A stretch of 64,000 nt of DNA from Diphasiastrum complanatum (lineage: Eukaryota > Streptophyta > Lycopodiopsida > Lycopodiales > Lycopodiaceae). The stretch lies in assembly GCA_029204225.1 (NCBI GenBank), contig CM055098.1:10040746-10104745 (forward strand). The letters are read 5' to 3'. The notes under the pieces are model-generated. The model was not told the DNA's origin. It saw only the letters and a list, made by a program, of their open reading frames with translations, and did no database searches. Both the position numbers and the translations under genes were made by a program. Each line of letters starts with the position of its first letter. Position 1 is the first letter of the stretch. This document shows, piece after piece, positions 25,308 through 40,600 of the stretch.

Positions 25308-26994
25308 TCTCTCTAGTGGGCCATTTTTTGCTTCTAGCTAAGATTGTGGATAGTATATCCATGGATTTAAGTTTGTGGCCAATTTTATAATTAGTTTTAT
25401 GAGTATCTTAGCTTGGGGATGTTCTATACGCTCACTCATTGCTATACACACTTGAAGTGTACTTTGTTCTTTTCAATTTTATGTACCTTAGGGTACCCAA
25501 AAAGCTTTCCTTCTCTCTCTCTCTCTCTCTTAGTGGTGTGAAATGTAGTTGTTGTTGCTGTTGCATTCAATGGAAGAGTTACCATTAAAGTGGTTGTTTG
25601 ACATCCATGATCGTGGGAATGATGTACTATTGTTCGCTTTAGTTTATCGACAAATAAGCTATTTATGAATTGTAAGTTCGATACTCCATCATTGCCACAC
25701 CTAGGGAGAATTGTTGATGGACTGCCATTGCACCTAGGAAAGGAAGGTGTTGGCTAAGGGATCTTCATGCTGGGATTTCCATTGGCTGGAGCTTCCATAA
25801 ACTGGCTACTTTCTAGCAGTGTGCGTCTACAGGGGAAATTGTTCCAGTAGCAGTCTACATCATGATTGCTCGTAAGATATTTCATATATGAGAAATGATT
25901 AGAAGGAAGTTAGAGAAGAGGCAAACTCTTTGAAATTAGAAAAGGACTATTCGGGAAAAGAAAATAAGGTAGTTACAAAAGAGATTAACTTGTTGAAGAA
26001 AGAGGTTTTTCTATGGACAACCCGTTAGATACTTTGGAGAAGTTAAGGCTCTTAAATACAAGTTGAAACAACAACGTGTGGAGACAAAGTCATGGATGAG
26101 GTGATGAAAGACAAGATGAAACGAATTAGGCAAACCACTATTAGAAATGATCATAGCCACTTTAACGGAAGAATCTTATAGAGAGATCAAATCCTTAACA
26201 CTAGGGCAAGAGGGATATAGTATCAGAATTATGGATATAATTCAAGATAAAGGAGTAGACTGATCGTATTATTACTCACACACAACAAGAAGGTTGAGCA
26301 ATAGAAACATAACTTAGATTACCCTAAACATGTGCATATGCATGATTGAACATTGAATTGCTTACAACAGCCCTCATGATTTGTAGGAACACAACATATA
26401 AAAGAACCCTAAATTTTGCTGTTTAACAATGGGTTCAAGCTGGAAACATCCATAGCTTCTCACTCATCATAGAGCAAACATCTCATGCACTCTTGCAAGC
26501 ATGAAGAAACAAAGTGTAGCATCAAACCGGACCTCAATCAGATGCCTACAAGTCGATTCACAATGAGGGCCAATAAACACATGGGATTAGGGCATGGCAT
26601 TGGCAACTTCCATTGCGGACGATTACGAGTGAAACTAACGGTGTAGGAGTCTTTGTAGGTATGAAGAAACACAATGTAGCGGTCGCCTACAAGTTCGTTC
26701 ACAAAGGGGGCTTGAAAACTCATGGATGCTGGGTGATACATTCACATCCTTCATTATGTGTGGTAATAGCTAAAACTGATGTTGTAGGAATATTCGTGGG
26801 CCTGAAGAAAGGTGGTTTAGAACAAACACCCACTCGAATTCGTTGCCTACTAGTCATTTGCAAAATGTGAAGCCTAAACTCGCCAAAAAGCTTCGTTTGC
26901 CAATTTTTTGCCCTGTGTAGCTCAAATGCCATTGCCACCATGGACAGGGCCTCCGGATTGTCAAGTAGAGGCTCGCCAAATCTTCAATCGCAAT

Positions 26995-27049
<55 letters not shown>

Positions 27050-28627
27050 GCCCTGGGTCCGTGCCTGCCATTGTTAGCGCTGCTGATGGCGCTGCCTTGG
27101 CTTTGCTCGCAGATGGAGGCGGAGCTCTAAGCAGCTCGTTAGTAGGGGGAAATCTGGCAAGCTGGTGGTGCACTGGTGGTCATTGGCCGCTTGCTACCTA
27201 GAGTGCTGCCAGTGTGCTAGAATCCATTGGAAGTTGTCTGGCTCAACCATCGCTGTAGCTGGCTGTGATAACTATAATTTTCCATAATCCAAAAGCTGGC
27301 TAGTTTTGCCCAACCAGCTCATCCTCAAATCTGAAAAATGCCCCACCACAAAGGGGCTGATGTCCCTACTCCTTAAGTATCCAACATTGCTTCAACGTCC
27401 TCCTCAATGTCAGATCGGCCTTCTCCCTCTATGCCTATGGCAGTTCCTATCTCCCCATTAAACCCTATTCTTGGTAAGATTGAACCTACTCTAGCTCTTA
27501 TTTTGACTCCTAATAATCCAAGAGCATCTCTGCTTTCATGATCTCCATCATTTGTACTGGTCAAGAACGTTTATTCCAATACCTTAACAACCACCGAGAG
27601 AGACTTGCTTCTCGTGAATCTATGATCCTAGCTGTGCAACTGCACCTCTAAAAGCTGGATACGTCCATTGAAAAACTCAAGAATGAAGTTGTAGTCATCA
27701 AAAGCAAAGCGTCTTCCCAAATAAGCTCAACTAAAATCCAGCAGCTCGAAAATAGAGTGGAACAACATCATACGACTGTCCAATCATGGGCAAATGCGCT
27801 TAAAGGTTCGACTAATGCTATTCTTCCACCTCCTCCTTCACATTCATTTACCTCAATCACTTTCATTGAGAGCCGTTTGTGAGAGCAGAAAGCTCTTAAT
27901 GTTCGAGTTAGAGGCATTATGAATTCCCAAGATGCTGCTGGAGAAGCTAAGAATTTTTTGGAAGAAATTTTTTAGCATCACAACAAAGGTATGGAAACTG
28001 CTTGGCGGCCTAAGAAAGATCTAGATACTCTAGTCATATGCTTCACTTCAGTCTCTCACCGTCGTGAAGTGTTGGGACTAGAGATCGAAGTTGCGGGACA
28101 CCAAAATTTACCCAGACGAAGACCTTACCTTCATCCAGGTGCAAGAACAAAAAAAGGCAAGACAACTAGAAAGCAACTTATCTATCCTGATGGCATTATT
28201 AGATTTGTAGATCGTAAACCTATTGCTACTGTCATTAATGAGAGTCTAAATTTTGAGATAGAGTCAGACTTAGAGAAATGAAGGAGATGTCCAGTTGAGC
28301 TTGAAAGTGGTCTTTGTAACTTATAATCCTTTGATTATTCCTTTCTTTCAGCTGTAGACTTTGTAAAAAGACTTATTCTTTGTCCAAAAATCATAACAAA
28401 TACACTAATTTTTTAGGTTTTGGGATCACTTACAATACTAATAGCTTACTTTACCTGTTCACAACCTTTGGATAGCTTCATTGCAGGTTGGCCCGTTCGT
28501 TGGGGTTTTTTCTCTTGTAGGTTACCGACTTGGCCCGCTTGGTGCCCGGAACTTACCCTATCTAAGTTCCCTCTTATTTGATGTACGGGTTGGTCTTATA
28601 TGCCCTATGGCATTGAAAAGACGTTAA

Positions 28628-28686
<59 letters not shown>

Positions 28687-31600
28687 TGGCTGAATGGGGA
28701 TCAATTCTGGTTTCAAAACAAATTTGTTTTTTTTTACCAACGATTTTCAACAGCGAATTGTGACTTGTGATTCACGAATTCGCTGCAATTATGAGTCCAA
28801 GTGTTCATATATAAATCAAAACATCTCAGACTAGTGGGATGGTCAGATTTTCAATGACAAACCTGGAGTGTGTCGCATTCCCACAATGCTGATGCTGTGT
28901 AGGAAAACAGAATGAACGGGCTATTTGAACCATGGATCTCTATAACATATAATACACAACTTGAAATCATTGGAAAACTTTATTGAATCAAAGTAGATCA
29001 CTTGATAAGCTGCTAGAACCACTACTGGCACTCATTTCGACAAACTGGCAAGCCCATGACATGAGGGAGTGAAGGGGCATTTATACACTAGCATAGAATT
29101 TTCTGGAATAGCAACTTGCCTTTGGGTCCCAACGTGTATTTCCCACATAACATAGGGCTCCACCTCCTTTAAGTCTGATCACCTCCATTAAATTTAACCC
29201 TGCCCTAGTTCTAGCGGGTCTTACTGTATGTCCCCAATTTTTGAAATATTAAGGTACATAAATGACTGCTTGCTCTAGACTCGGGCTAATTGATGTCTGA
29301 CTTTCACTTAATACATGAGACTGTAGTGTAAAAGATATGCATAAGCTAAAATGCCATAGTCGGTACACAACAGTACGAAATAGATTTCATATTCTAACAC
29401 TATCTATGCACTTTGGTCCTCGATTTGCTTGCTTTCTCTTTGATAATAAAACTTTGTTGAAACTTTTGATGATTGTCTTTACCCTGAGTATTAGCCAGAT
29501 TTGTTCAGTGAGAACTAATAGATGTCAATGCTACAATTGTTTCTTGACTCTTTATGCCATTTTGTACTTCAAAATGTAGGTTTTTTACATTCAATTTACT
29601 TATTTGTCCTTGTGCAGGATGACAATAGTCCAGTATCAATATTCTCCTTCACAGCTACCAATGCTCAAGATGGTCGTCTTGCCGCTGCTCGAAATGGTGC
29701 AAAACGGCTTCGAACTGTAAGCATCATTTTGTGACTTGTGTTATACCATTAAAAGTAATGACTGTTGTGCATAGAACCAATAAATAACGTACATTTGTAC
29801 ATAATTTTCTTATAGCCATCGAGTTGGCAGCATAGAAAAAGAATTCAGAAAAACGAAATATTGAGCAGAGGCGACGGCAGGGTGTGACGGCAGGGCATCT
29901 TGTGCCAAATTGGCCTTTAACTTGCTAAGAACTGGCTCTTTTTTGAACAACACTGATATGAGGGTTGAATTTACCCTTTTATGTGCCAGATTTTTTGTTA
30001 AAATAGGTTTTCGACGTTCTATCACAATCTAGCATAAGTGAGCAGTACATTTTGTAGAGATGTGCTTAAAATTAGCCAGAACAGCCCTGTGCTGCAAAAA
30101 TACAGCAAACTTGGCCTTTAGGCTTTCGGCATCTAACAATCATAATGAGCAATAACATTTTGCAAATTCTGTCATTTGCCATGATTGTTCTCAAGCCTGT
30201 TCTAAAAAGTGGGCAACAAGCTCAGGGGCATCTATCAGGGTGGATACCCTAGTATTTGCATGTGAATAGTTCTCAAAGCAGGATTGTACAGAAGCTCCAT
30301 TAGGACTAGGCACCTTTCTGCTTGCACAAAACCTAGGATCCAGATTGCAAATATTGCTAAAGGCTTGCACTCCACTTCCTGCATAGAAATAATAACCTTC
30401 TTACGAATGAAGGTTGGTTAAGGCAATCTTTGTTTTAGTGTAAATGGAAAGTGGTTGTCAGGCAGAATTTTCCACTCTTTACGATTCTCGAATGAATGTG
30501 GAGACACTCATCACCAGGATGGATCGGCTCCTTGCTGATGTCATTATTATGATGGTTACAAAATTAACTTATTGATGTCAGCAGCAAGATGGTTACGTCC
30601 ATAACTGGCTCCTTGTGGAAAATCATGAAAAACTTGTTGGTGCTATTGGCTCACCAAGCCTCAAGGCTGGTCGTACTATACGTACACAAGGATATGAATG
30701 CTTTCAAAGTGTGTACCTGATTGCACAACTTATCTTTCTGCATCAGGGACTTTCCTCTGTTTTGAGGTCTTTGGTTTTATTGAGTAAAGAACTTGTCTAT
30801 CTTGGAAATATTTGCAGTTAAGAATTGGCTGATCAGCAAAAGGTTGCAGGTAATTACGCCTGTTTTCCTTGTATTTTTGTGATTTGATGCATACTGTTTT
30901 TAGTTACTTGTCCAAATTACAGGTTCGGCATCCGAACATACTGGCTTTCCTGCATGGTACAGAGGTAGAGTCGATGGAAGGTGGGGTCACTAAGCCTACC
31001 GTGTATATTGTCACAGAACCAGTTATGCCACTTGCCGAAAAGATTAAGGAGCTGAATTTGGAAGGTATCCAACGGTATGTTGCAGGCTATCTAGATAATG
31101 ATGCATTTGTAGGAGGGCTTGGTTCCTAGGGAATATAGTGAAAATCGTTGTGCTTATATAAAGATTTTAAGCAGCTTGCTTTCGAAAACCTTGAGACCAA
31201 TATTGTTGTGGAAAAGTTTTTTTTATAGCACATAGCTGCAGTTGTTGTTTGTGTGGCTTGTTGGGGAATCTGTTGCTTTAGAATTATTTAAGTCTTTATG
31301 TGGATTGATTTTCTTTTATTTTGGGAATTGTGCAATGGTTCTAGCACATAAGTATATAGTGTGATGCGATGTCTTAAATATAGAACTAAATTGGGCTATG
31401 TATGACCTCCTTGTAAACCAACTTTAACTCTTTATAAAATATCACTATGGCACATTAGTGCTACCGTAGCCAGAAAATGCTCACACATAGTTCACCATAG
31501 AGATAGGGCTTCAATTATGTCTTATGACATACTCGAGTAATGGACATGTCTAAGAGGAATGATCACCTAATGTTTTGATTTTGTGTCTGCATTTACCTGG

Positions 31601-34600
31601 GGACAGTGTTTGGAACAAAAGGAGGTAATGGGAAGCTGAGAAAATGGGTACTATGGCATAGATCTCTCCATATTAAAAACATCTCCCATATCACCGAAGG
31701 TACACAATGTGGATTCTTGTATGATACCAATGAGCTAAGTGTGATTACAAAGGAGAGAATGGTATCTCCCTATGATCTCGTAATATATTGGGCACCAAAA
31801 GAAAGATGAAGTGCTTTTCTCTTTCGAGCTCACCTAAAGTTATTAATTGGCAAATCTTGTCCTCCCTAGGAATCCTTTGGAAACAACTTGCCTCCACATG
31901 TAGCTGGTGCCAAGAGACTATGAGTTCTCTCAAAGTGTGCATGAGGCAGTGTGATAGTCTCAAGTCCAGAAACCGAGGCATGCATAGGCTGCGTGCTGCA
32001 TGCAATCTTCTCTAGGAAGTAAGTCCGCCGGTGGAAGTCTCTCTTAGTCCCCAACTCTCCTAGCTGGCCGTATTAGACATTTTGGATGTATGATTCATAA
32101 ATAGACCTTGTTGTCTTATGCTTCATTTGATATCAATATTTGTGAATGTGTTCATAACAGCCAACTTCTTGCATCTATAGCCCTTAACATTTGGCATTTC
32201 CATACCTCACCTTCATGAGTGGATTCATTTATAAGGTTCTCCAGGAAAAAGAGAAGAGCGAAGTAAACTGCCATGATGCTGTTGGAAGAAGATCAAACCA
32301 ATCAGGACAAATAGTAGCGAGGGTGCACAAAAGAGTAGGTAAACGTAATAAAGCATCAGCACCTGCATTACTCTTACCAGGGCGATAGTGCAATGAAAAC
32401 GCTTTAGAAACTGCATACATTGAAATTGGCTATTATTAAGAAGTTTCCGAGTCTCAACATAACGTAAAGACTGACGATCAATGTGTAAATCAAAAGGCAT
32501 GGGCTGAAGATAATGACGCCACTTACTAAGGGCATGAATAATAGCTAGGAACTCTTTCTCGTGAGTAGAATACCTAGTCTCATAAGAGCATAGGCGATGG
32601 GACTCATAAGCAGTCACATGAGAATCCTGATGAAGAAGAGCCCTAACACCTATAGTACTAGCATCCGTCTCAACAACAAATTGCTTGCTAAAATAAGAAC
32701 AGGAGTAGTAGCAAGAATAGTCTGAAGGGTAGTAAAAGCGTCATGACATGAAGGAGACCAATCAAACTTAGCAACAATATTGTTACTAACAAGAAAGCTT
32801 AGAAAGTTGATTGTAATAACAACAAAAGTGCACTTAGATTGCTTGGCTTAAAGTTGACGAGTGACGAGAAATTAAAAGGCAGCTCATAAATGCTAAATGG
32901 TTTACATGAGAAATTAAATCAGAGCTGTAAATCGAAATAAACAAGGACACCAACCCTTGTCAATGGCCGAAAAATATCATTCATGACGTTTCAAAAAGTA
33001 GGATGACCGTTGGTAACGTTGAATGGGAGAACTCAAAACTGAGAAAGACGTGTTGAATTACGAATAGCTATCTTGGACTCATCTTCGGGATGAATACGAA
33101 TCTGATGGTAGCCAGAACGTAAATCAATAGCAGGACCTCACTTGGCACGATGTTTATTTGTTGTGGGGACGTAGATTACTTGTATGGACTATTCTTTTTT
33201 ACTTGACAAGAAAGTTCGCATCGATAGAAATTGGTATCAAATGAAGCATAAGACAATTAAAAAGCATCCACAAAGCATTCTCCAACTAAGAAAATTGAAT
33301 GAATATCAATGGTCGCCAACAGCTCACGTAGATCTCCAAAAATGTGTAACTCCCCTACAAGAAGCTCAAGACTTCAAGTCATCAAATTTTCAAAATGATC
33401 AGTCCTAGTGGCTAACTATACTAAGCAAAAGCCAAGAGTAATGGAGAGCCAAATTGTATAAAATGGAATACACAATGAGCATCTAAGTACTCTACCTGGA
33501 TGTGACCAAATGCCACCAAACCCTAAGGTTAACCACTTACTAAATGTAGGGCACCCCCAAAAGTCAAGATAGGGCCCCTATACAAAATTAGACCCCTAAG
33601 GACCCACGAGTAAGTACATGACCAAAATTGGGTCCAACTGAACTTAAGACAAACTTAAGATGGCCTAAATAACTAAATATCCATGGTTACACAAATCTCG
33701 ACCTTTTGGGTCAAAGTAACCTATGGATTAACTTCAGCATAGTCATTTATTTCTAACACCCTCCTTAAATGACAATGCAAAAACTGAAATCTTCACTATG
33801 TAACAAAACCAACACGCAGTATCAAATTTAAAGCTTTGCATAAAGCTTCAAATCTGACTCTAGGCAACGCCTTAGTGAAGAGGTCCGCAATGTTATCCTC
33901 CGTAGGACAATATTCAAGTAAAATATCGCCATCGTGAAGTCTCTCCCGAACAAAGTGATAATGGATCTCGATGTGCTTCGTCCTCACATGAAAAACAGGA
34001 TTCCGTGCAATGGCAATAGCACTTTGACTATCACTCAAGATAAGAGTGGCTGAGGGCTCGCCAAACTTCATGTCAACAAGTAGTCTTCTCAGCCATAAAC
34101 ACTCCGTTGTGGCTGAAAATATCGCTTTATATTCTGCCTCACTAGAAGAAGTAGCAACAGTGGGCTGCTTTTTACTTGACCACAAAATTGCAGAATTACC
34201 ATAAAAAAAACAATGTCCACTTGTAGAGCGTCTAGTGTCATGATCTCCACCCCAATCCGAGTCACTAAAACCAACCAAACATGCATCATCACAAGCAGGA
34301 AAAACCAGTCCATGACTTCTTGTTCCTTGAAGATAACGAAAGATCCTCTTCAACGCTTTCCAATGTGAAGTCATCGGGGCATGCATGAATTGACTCATGA
34401 GTGAGACACTATAAGAAATGTCCGGTCTTGAATTACATAGGTAAATGAGACAGCCAATAGCTTGACAATATAAAGTAGTGTCAAATCATTCACCATCACC
34501 TTGACTACTTAATTTCAGACCTGTCTCCATAGGTGTAGCAACCGGCTTGCAATCTTCCATCTTGAACCGCTTCAAAATCTGCCCAATGTAGCGTTCTTGA

Positions 34601-37600
34601 GAGATGAAAATTCCAGCACCTTCTTGTACAAATTCAAGACCAAGATAAAAGTGCAATAGGCCTAAATCTGAGGTTTCAAAAACCATACCAAGATCAAGTA
34701 TTACGGCATCAATCTGCTGCTCATTACTTCCCGTAATAATAATATCATCAACATAAAGCAAAATAATGATGATATAATCTTAAGTATGCTTGACATAAAG
34801 AGTAGATTCGCTAGGATTATTAGTAAACCCTCGATCACAAAAGTAGGCATGTATCTTTTGATACCACATCCTCGGAGCTTGCTTCAGTCCATAAAATGCC
34901 TTCTTGAGAAGACAAACTTTATCTTCTTGGCCTTCAACCAAAAAACCAGCAGGTTGTTGAAGGTACACTTTTTCATTGAGATCACCATTGAGGAATGCTG
35001 TCTTTATGTCAAGTTGCCGCAAACGCCAACCAAAGTGGGCAGCCAAAGAGGTTACTACTCTCACGGTAGTCATCCGACCAGTAGGAGAAAAAGTCTCCTC
35101 ATAATCAATCCCCTTTTGCTGAGCATAGCCTTTGGCAACGAGCCTTGCCTTGTACCTTTCAATGGTACCATCTGCCTTATACTTGATTTTGTATACCCAT
35201 TTAGAACCAATTGCCTTCTTCCCATGAGGAAGATCAACAAGGACCCAAATTTGGTTCTTCATAAGTGAGTCATACTCATCTTGCATCGCATCCTCCCAAC
35301 ATTTTACTCCCTTGGCCTGCTCATAGAAAACAGGTTCTTTTGCAACATCTCCATGAGATGTAAGAGCAAAATCTGAAAAATCAGCATAGTCCACTGATTT
35401 TGTAGAGGCACGTGTCTTTCCATCATAAAATGAACTTACTTTGTTGTCCCGCAAAGTCGACAACAGCCACCGTGGGACTGTTTTGGGCTGTCCAACAGCC
35501 ATGTCTCTTCTGACAATTTGCTGTCCAAGATCTTCCGACACCGCACTTGGCTGTCCAAGATCTTCCAAAACTGGTCCTTGCTGTCCAACAGTTCCTGCAG
35601 GCTGATTTTGAGCAACAACGGGCGGTTCTTGATGAACATCAGGCTCTAAACTTGATGAGGTGTTGGGCAGGTCAAAACTGGTTGATTGCTGCCCCTTATC
35701 TCCAACAATAGAAGATGGTACCAAATCTGGAAAGACTTCAACATTCACACTATGTGGGCTGTCCCCCTTCAAGATATGAGTTGGGGCCACATCCAATGAA
35801 TTCTTTTCATCAAAATGCACATCATGACTAACAATAATCTTATTAGTGCTCAAATTGAACAGCCTATAGCCTTTGCTTTCACTACTATAGCCAACAAAAA
35901 TGCATTTAACTCCTTTATCTTCAAGCTTTGTACGAAGTTTATCCGGAACAAAAGCATAAGCCGTACAACCAAAAAAGCGAAAGTGAGAGATTGTAGGCTT
36001 CTTTCCATACCAAACTTCATAAGGAGTTAATACTTTCAATGCTTTAGTAGGACAACGATTGCTTATGTATGCTGCCGTTATAACCGCTTCAGCCCAAATC
36101 TTGTGAGGCAGCCCCTTTGCTTTGAGCATGCAACGGGCCATCTCCATGAGTGTGCGATTCTTTCGCTCGGCAACACCATTTTGTTGAGGCGTATAGGGAG
36201 TTGTCATTTGATGTAGAATTCCCTTTTCTCGAAGAAATGCACCGAACGTATTCTTAATGTATTCCCCTCCTCGATCGGTGCGTAGGGTCTTCAAAGAATG
36301 CCCAAACTGATTTTCCACCATTGCTAGAAAATCTTTGAAACGTTGAAAAACTTCTGATTTAGCCTTCATAGGATAGATCCATGTAAAACGGGAAAAGTCA
36401 TCAATAAAAGTCACAAAATAGATGCACTTTCCAATGGATTCGGTCCTCATTGGACCACAAACATCACTATGAACCAAATCAAATTTATCAAGAACGCTTA
36501 TAGTTCCATCAATTGGAAAAGGTTTCCTTTGAAACTTTCCAAGTATGCACCCCTCGCATACATGCCCTTCCGGCTGCTCAATAGTAGGAAAGTCTTCTAC
36601 CATATTAAATGTCTTCAGCTTCTTCGAACTTGCAAAGTTGAGATGCCCAAACCTTGCGTGCCACAATTCAGCCAACTCCAATGGTTGTGATGTAGAAGCA
36701 ACAAGTCATGTAGAGGGAATTCGTCGCTCATAGGTATCCATAATGAATAAGCCAGCATGCATCGTTCCCGAAACAATAATCAAGAGTGATCTTTTAGGAT
36801 CCTTGACAAGACACTTATCTTCTTTGAACTCAACAACTAGTCCTTGCTTCAACATAGTTGAAACCGAAAGAAGATTCTTCTTGATTCCCGGAACATAAAG
36901 CACATTCTTAATGTACTTTTCTTCACCATTAGGCAAAATGATGTCTACAATTCCAATTCCATGAATAGAATAAGATGCATCATCCGCACATTGTACCCTA
37001 CTTCCATTTTGCACTTTTACTAATTTAGTAAATGCTTCTTTGCGAGTCATATGACGAGTAGCACCACTATCAATCACCCATTCAATGGGCTGAATATCAG
37101 CAACTTGCAAAATAGAATCAGAATTACTCATAGATGTAGTAGTACTAGTAGAAGCAATATTAGACACAAAAGCATAGTCTTGGTTGAAGAGATCACCACT
37201 AGCTTCAAGCTCTTGCTCCAAAGTAGCAAGTGAAGCACTAGTATCAATTCCTTTACTCTCCTCTTTCGCAAGCTTCTTCTTACAATCCTTGATGAAGTGC
37301 CCATACCTTTTGCAATAATGGCACTTCCCTTTCTTCTTTTGAGTGTTGACATCTTGACCTCCAACGGGCTTTTGCTCATTTTGCCTCGTTTGCTCCTCTT
37401 GAAGAAGCAGCCCAACAAGTTCATCAAAGGAGAGTTGCTGTCCCCTAAGAGAGATACTCAAAGATGAAACAAATGGAAGATAAGATGAAGGTAATGAGTT
37501 GAGAGTAATGGAAACAAATTGAGCATCCTCAATTACCTCATCAATATTGAGAAGCTCCTCACGAAGATCCTTGATCTTCGTTAAGTGATTGGTCACTTGA

Positions 37601-40600
37601 TCCCCTTCTTGCATCTTCAACAAAGAAAGCTGATTTCTGAGATACACCACTCTTGCTGGATTTTTGACTCTATACATAGTATAAAGTGTATCCCACGCAC
37701 TTTTAGATGTCTCACAAGACCTAATATGAGGTAAGATAGATCTTTTCACAGCAAGAGCAACCATAGAATGTGCTTGTGCATCCCTTCTATCCCACTTCTT
37801 TTGTTCTTCCGAAGATGGAGAAGATGATGTTGATGATGATGATCCACGAGGTGTAGGAGGTGCCAAAGACGGAGGCCTTTCCTCATCACCATTGACCAAA
37901 TCCCACAACCCTTTCGCTATGAGAAGATTCTTCATCATGTAACTCCACAAGGAGTAGTTTGTGCCATCCAACCGATCTTCACTAAACAAAGAACCGATAG
38001 CTTCCGATTCTTTAGCCATTACCTCCAACAAAATTTTAGCTTGTAGTAGATAGGAAAGAGAGCCTTTCCACAACCAAATCTACTCAAAAATTTGCAGCAA
38101 ACAAAGAGCTGAAAGTAGGAGCACAAGATATCTTTTAATCTGCAACCAAAGTGCCCAGAAGATAATGGCTGTCTTTCTGCACAAAAAAACCAGCTTCTTG
38201 AAAATTAGGTTAAGCTTCGATTGAAGCCTACACCGAAACCCAATTAGGAAACCCAATTAGGAAGCCAAATAGTGTGATCAACACACACTCCAATAGGGCT
38301 GTTGAAAGCACCCTACTACTTGCTGAGAATCTGCAAATTTCCAGCCACAAGTTGACCTGACCCTGAATAGGGTTTGCTGAATTTTGGGCGCCCTCCTACA
38401 CAAATGCAAACCTGAAAACAAAAACAGCAAGATAAGGAGACACCACAACCAAAAATCAGTTGCAGATTTTTGGGTGCTCTCCTCCAAACAAAACTTGCTG
38501 AAAATTGGTTGCATAAAAATCAGATTTGAGATTCTGATTTTTGGGTGCCAAGAATTGCTCCTCCAAGATCTCTGATGGCCGCCCTCCTTCAACCTGAAAA
38601 GAGACAAAAAAGCTGATCCAAACTCCACTTAAAAAGATCAGCAAGATGCTGAAATTTCACAACAAAAAGCAGAGAAGCTCCTCTTCTGGTAGGGCGCCAA
38701 CAAACAAGCTTGTTACAGATCCGGTAGCTCTGATACCATGTAGGAAAGCAAGAGACAAGTCACCAAGATCTAGTTATCAATCAATCTCCACAAGAAACAA
38801 GAGAGAAGAGGCTGGGCGCCCAACTCTAAGAGAGAGAGAGAGAAAATAGCAACAAGAGCAATGGAGAGCCAAACTGTATAAAATGGAATACACAATGAGC
38901 ATCTAAGTACTCTACCTAGATGTGACCAAATGCCACCAAACCCTAAGGTTAACCACTTACTAAATGTAGGGCACCCCCAAAAGTCAAGATAGGGCCTCTA
39001 AACAAAATTAGACCCCTAAGGACCCACGAGTCAGTACATGACCAAAATTGGGTCCAACTGAACTTAAGACAAACTTAAGATGGCTTAAATAACTAAATAC
39101 CCATGGTTACACAAATCTCGACCTTTTGGGTCAAAGTAACCTATGGATTAACTTCAGCATAGTCATTTATTTCTAACAGGAACAATGTAACCACGTCGAA
39201 GCAAAGCTAGTCTGATCCACCCAGCCAATGCACTCTTTTATAGAATGCCCCTCCTAGCCCAGTGTGAGTTTGCATGGGAGTGGTAGGTGGTGGTTACTGT
39301 CAACACCCACTGTTCATGCTACATTCACTAGATTACTATTGCATGTGGGGTCCCAGTCCATCATTGATGGATTGCATGGTCCCTGACTGTCATGCATTCG
39401 TCCGCATTCGTATGCATGTGTCCGCATGGGCATTACTGGCCCTCATACCAACTGGATGGTATGCATGCATGCCTCTGACTCACACTGTCCTCTGCCCTCT
39501 GGTGGTTAGCTGTTCCCAGATGTACTGTTAGGTCGGTACTGTTACCGTCTCGTAACACATTAGGAGAAGGATTATTCCGCAGAGCCCAAAGTGCATCTAT
39601 AGAATGCAGCCATTTCTCTATCAAGCATCCTTTCCTTCTTCCAACATGGTATCAGATTTATAATTTCTGGTATCAGATCATTTTCTATTGATTTCCAATT
39701 AAAGCGTTGCATGACTCTTCCGTTTGGTCGACTAACTTGCGCGCATTAGGCCACACACGCTGACAATGTGGGTCCTTTTCTTGAGCTTTCTTAATCTCCT
39801 CCATGAGACCACTGTCAACCACAGTAAAGCTCATCTGATGCAGTATACGCGATAGTGCATCATCGACCACATTTTCCTTCCCTCTTCGGAAGCGAATTTC
39901 GAAATGAAATTCCTGCATCAGCTCGGCCCACCGGGCTTGGCGGCCCTTCAAATCTGGCCGAGTGCAAAAATACCTTAAAGTATGATGATCTGTGTACACA
40001 TAAAACTCGGCGCCATATAAATAATGTCTCCACACCTTGAGCGCATGTATAATCGCATACAACTCTTGCTCGTGTGTAGGATATCTCTGTTGAGCTGGTG
40101 TCAACTTCTTACTCTCAAAGGCTACTGGTCTACCCTCTTGGCTCAACACTGCACCTACGACAATGCCACTTGCATCCGTCTCTAGGTCAAAAGGTTTCTG
40201 GGTATCCACAATCTTGAGGACTGAGGCCACAAACTCCTTCAAGTTCTCAAAACGTTGCTGAGCTTCAGCATCCCATCGAACCACAATGTTGTTTTTCCTT
40301 AACTGGTCCGTTAAAGGAGCAACTATCCAGGAATAATTCCTAACAAATTGCCGGTAGAACTTACAAAAGTCTAAGAAAGGTTTTAATTGGCGTATATCGG
40401 CAGGCCTCGGCCACTTCTTAACCATAGCCACCTTGGCTGGGTCAACCGAAATACCCTCAGCAGTCACTACGTGACCCAAATACTTGACACGAGTCTTACA
40501 CAACTCTGTCTTCTGAGCATTGGCATACAAGACATAAGCTTGTAGCTTGCCCAATACGGTCTTGAGATGAACCTCATGCTCCTCAACCACTTTACTAAAA

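Larger units (their letters stand above)
25006..27539. other. Intron 1 stretch: simple repeats and diverged repeats
   Basis: Holds CT microsatellites (25253-25314, 25511-25530, 26995-27046) and three diverged copies of a ~150-bp unit (about 26497, 26655 and 26797, each with TGAAGAAA and GCCTAC words). No coding-like ORF. The left part may be the interior of the LTR element at 24483. Confidence 0.5.
33430..39178 (-). mobile_element. Nearly complete Ty1/copia element
   Basis: The 5' LTR is at 38739-39178 and a left-truncated 3' LTR at about 33430-33758. The PBS is at 38727-38738 and a PPT complement at 33759-33767 (CCCTCCTTA). One reading frame runs from 38073 to 33796 with gag, zinc knuckle, protease, integrase, RT and RNase H in copia order, broken only by three in-frame stops. 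The 3' LTR lacks about its last 110 bp (outer side), so target duplications cannot be checked. Confidence 0.9.

Noticed and set aside
36706-36708. In-frame stops in the 33.8-38.1 kb copia as programmed readthrough between gag and pol
   Set aside because: The stops lie inside the protease-integrase and RT regions, not at a gag-pol border, and no readthrough context or pseudoknot is evident; decay is simpler.
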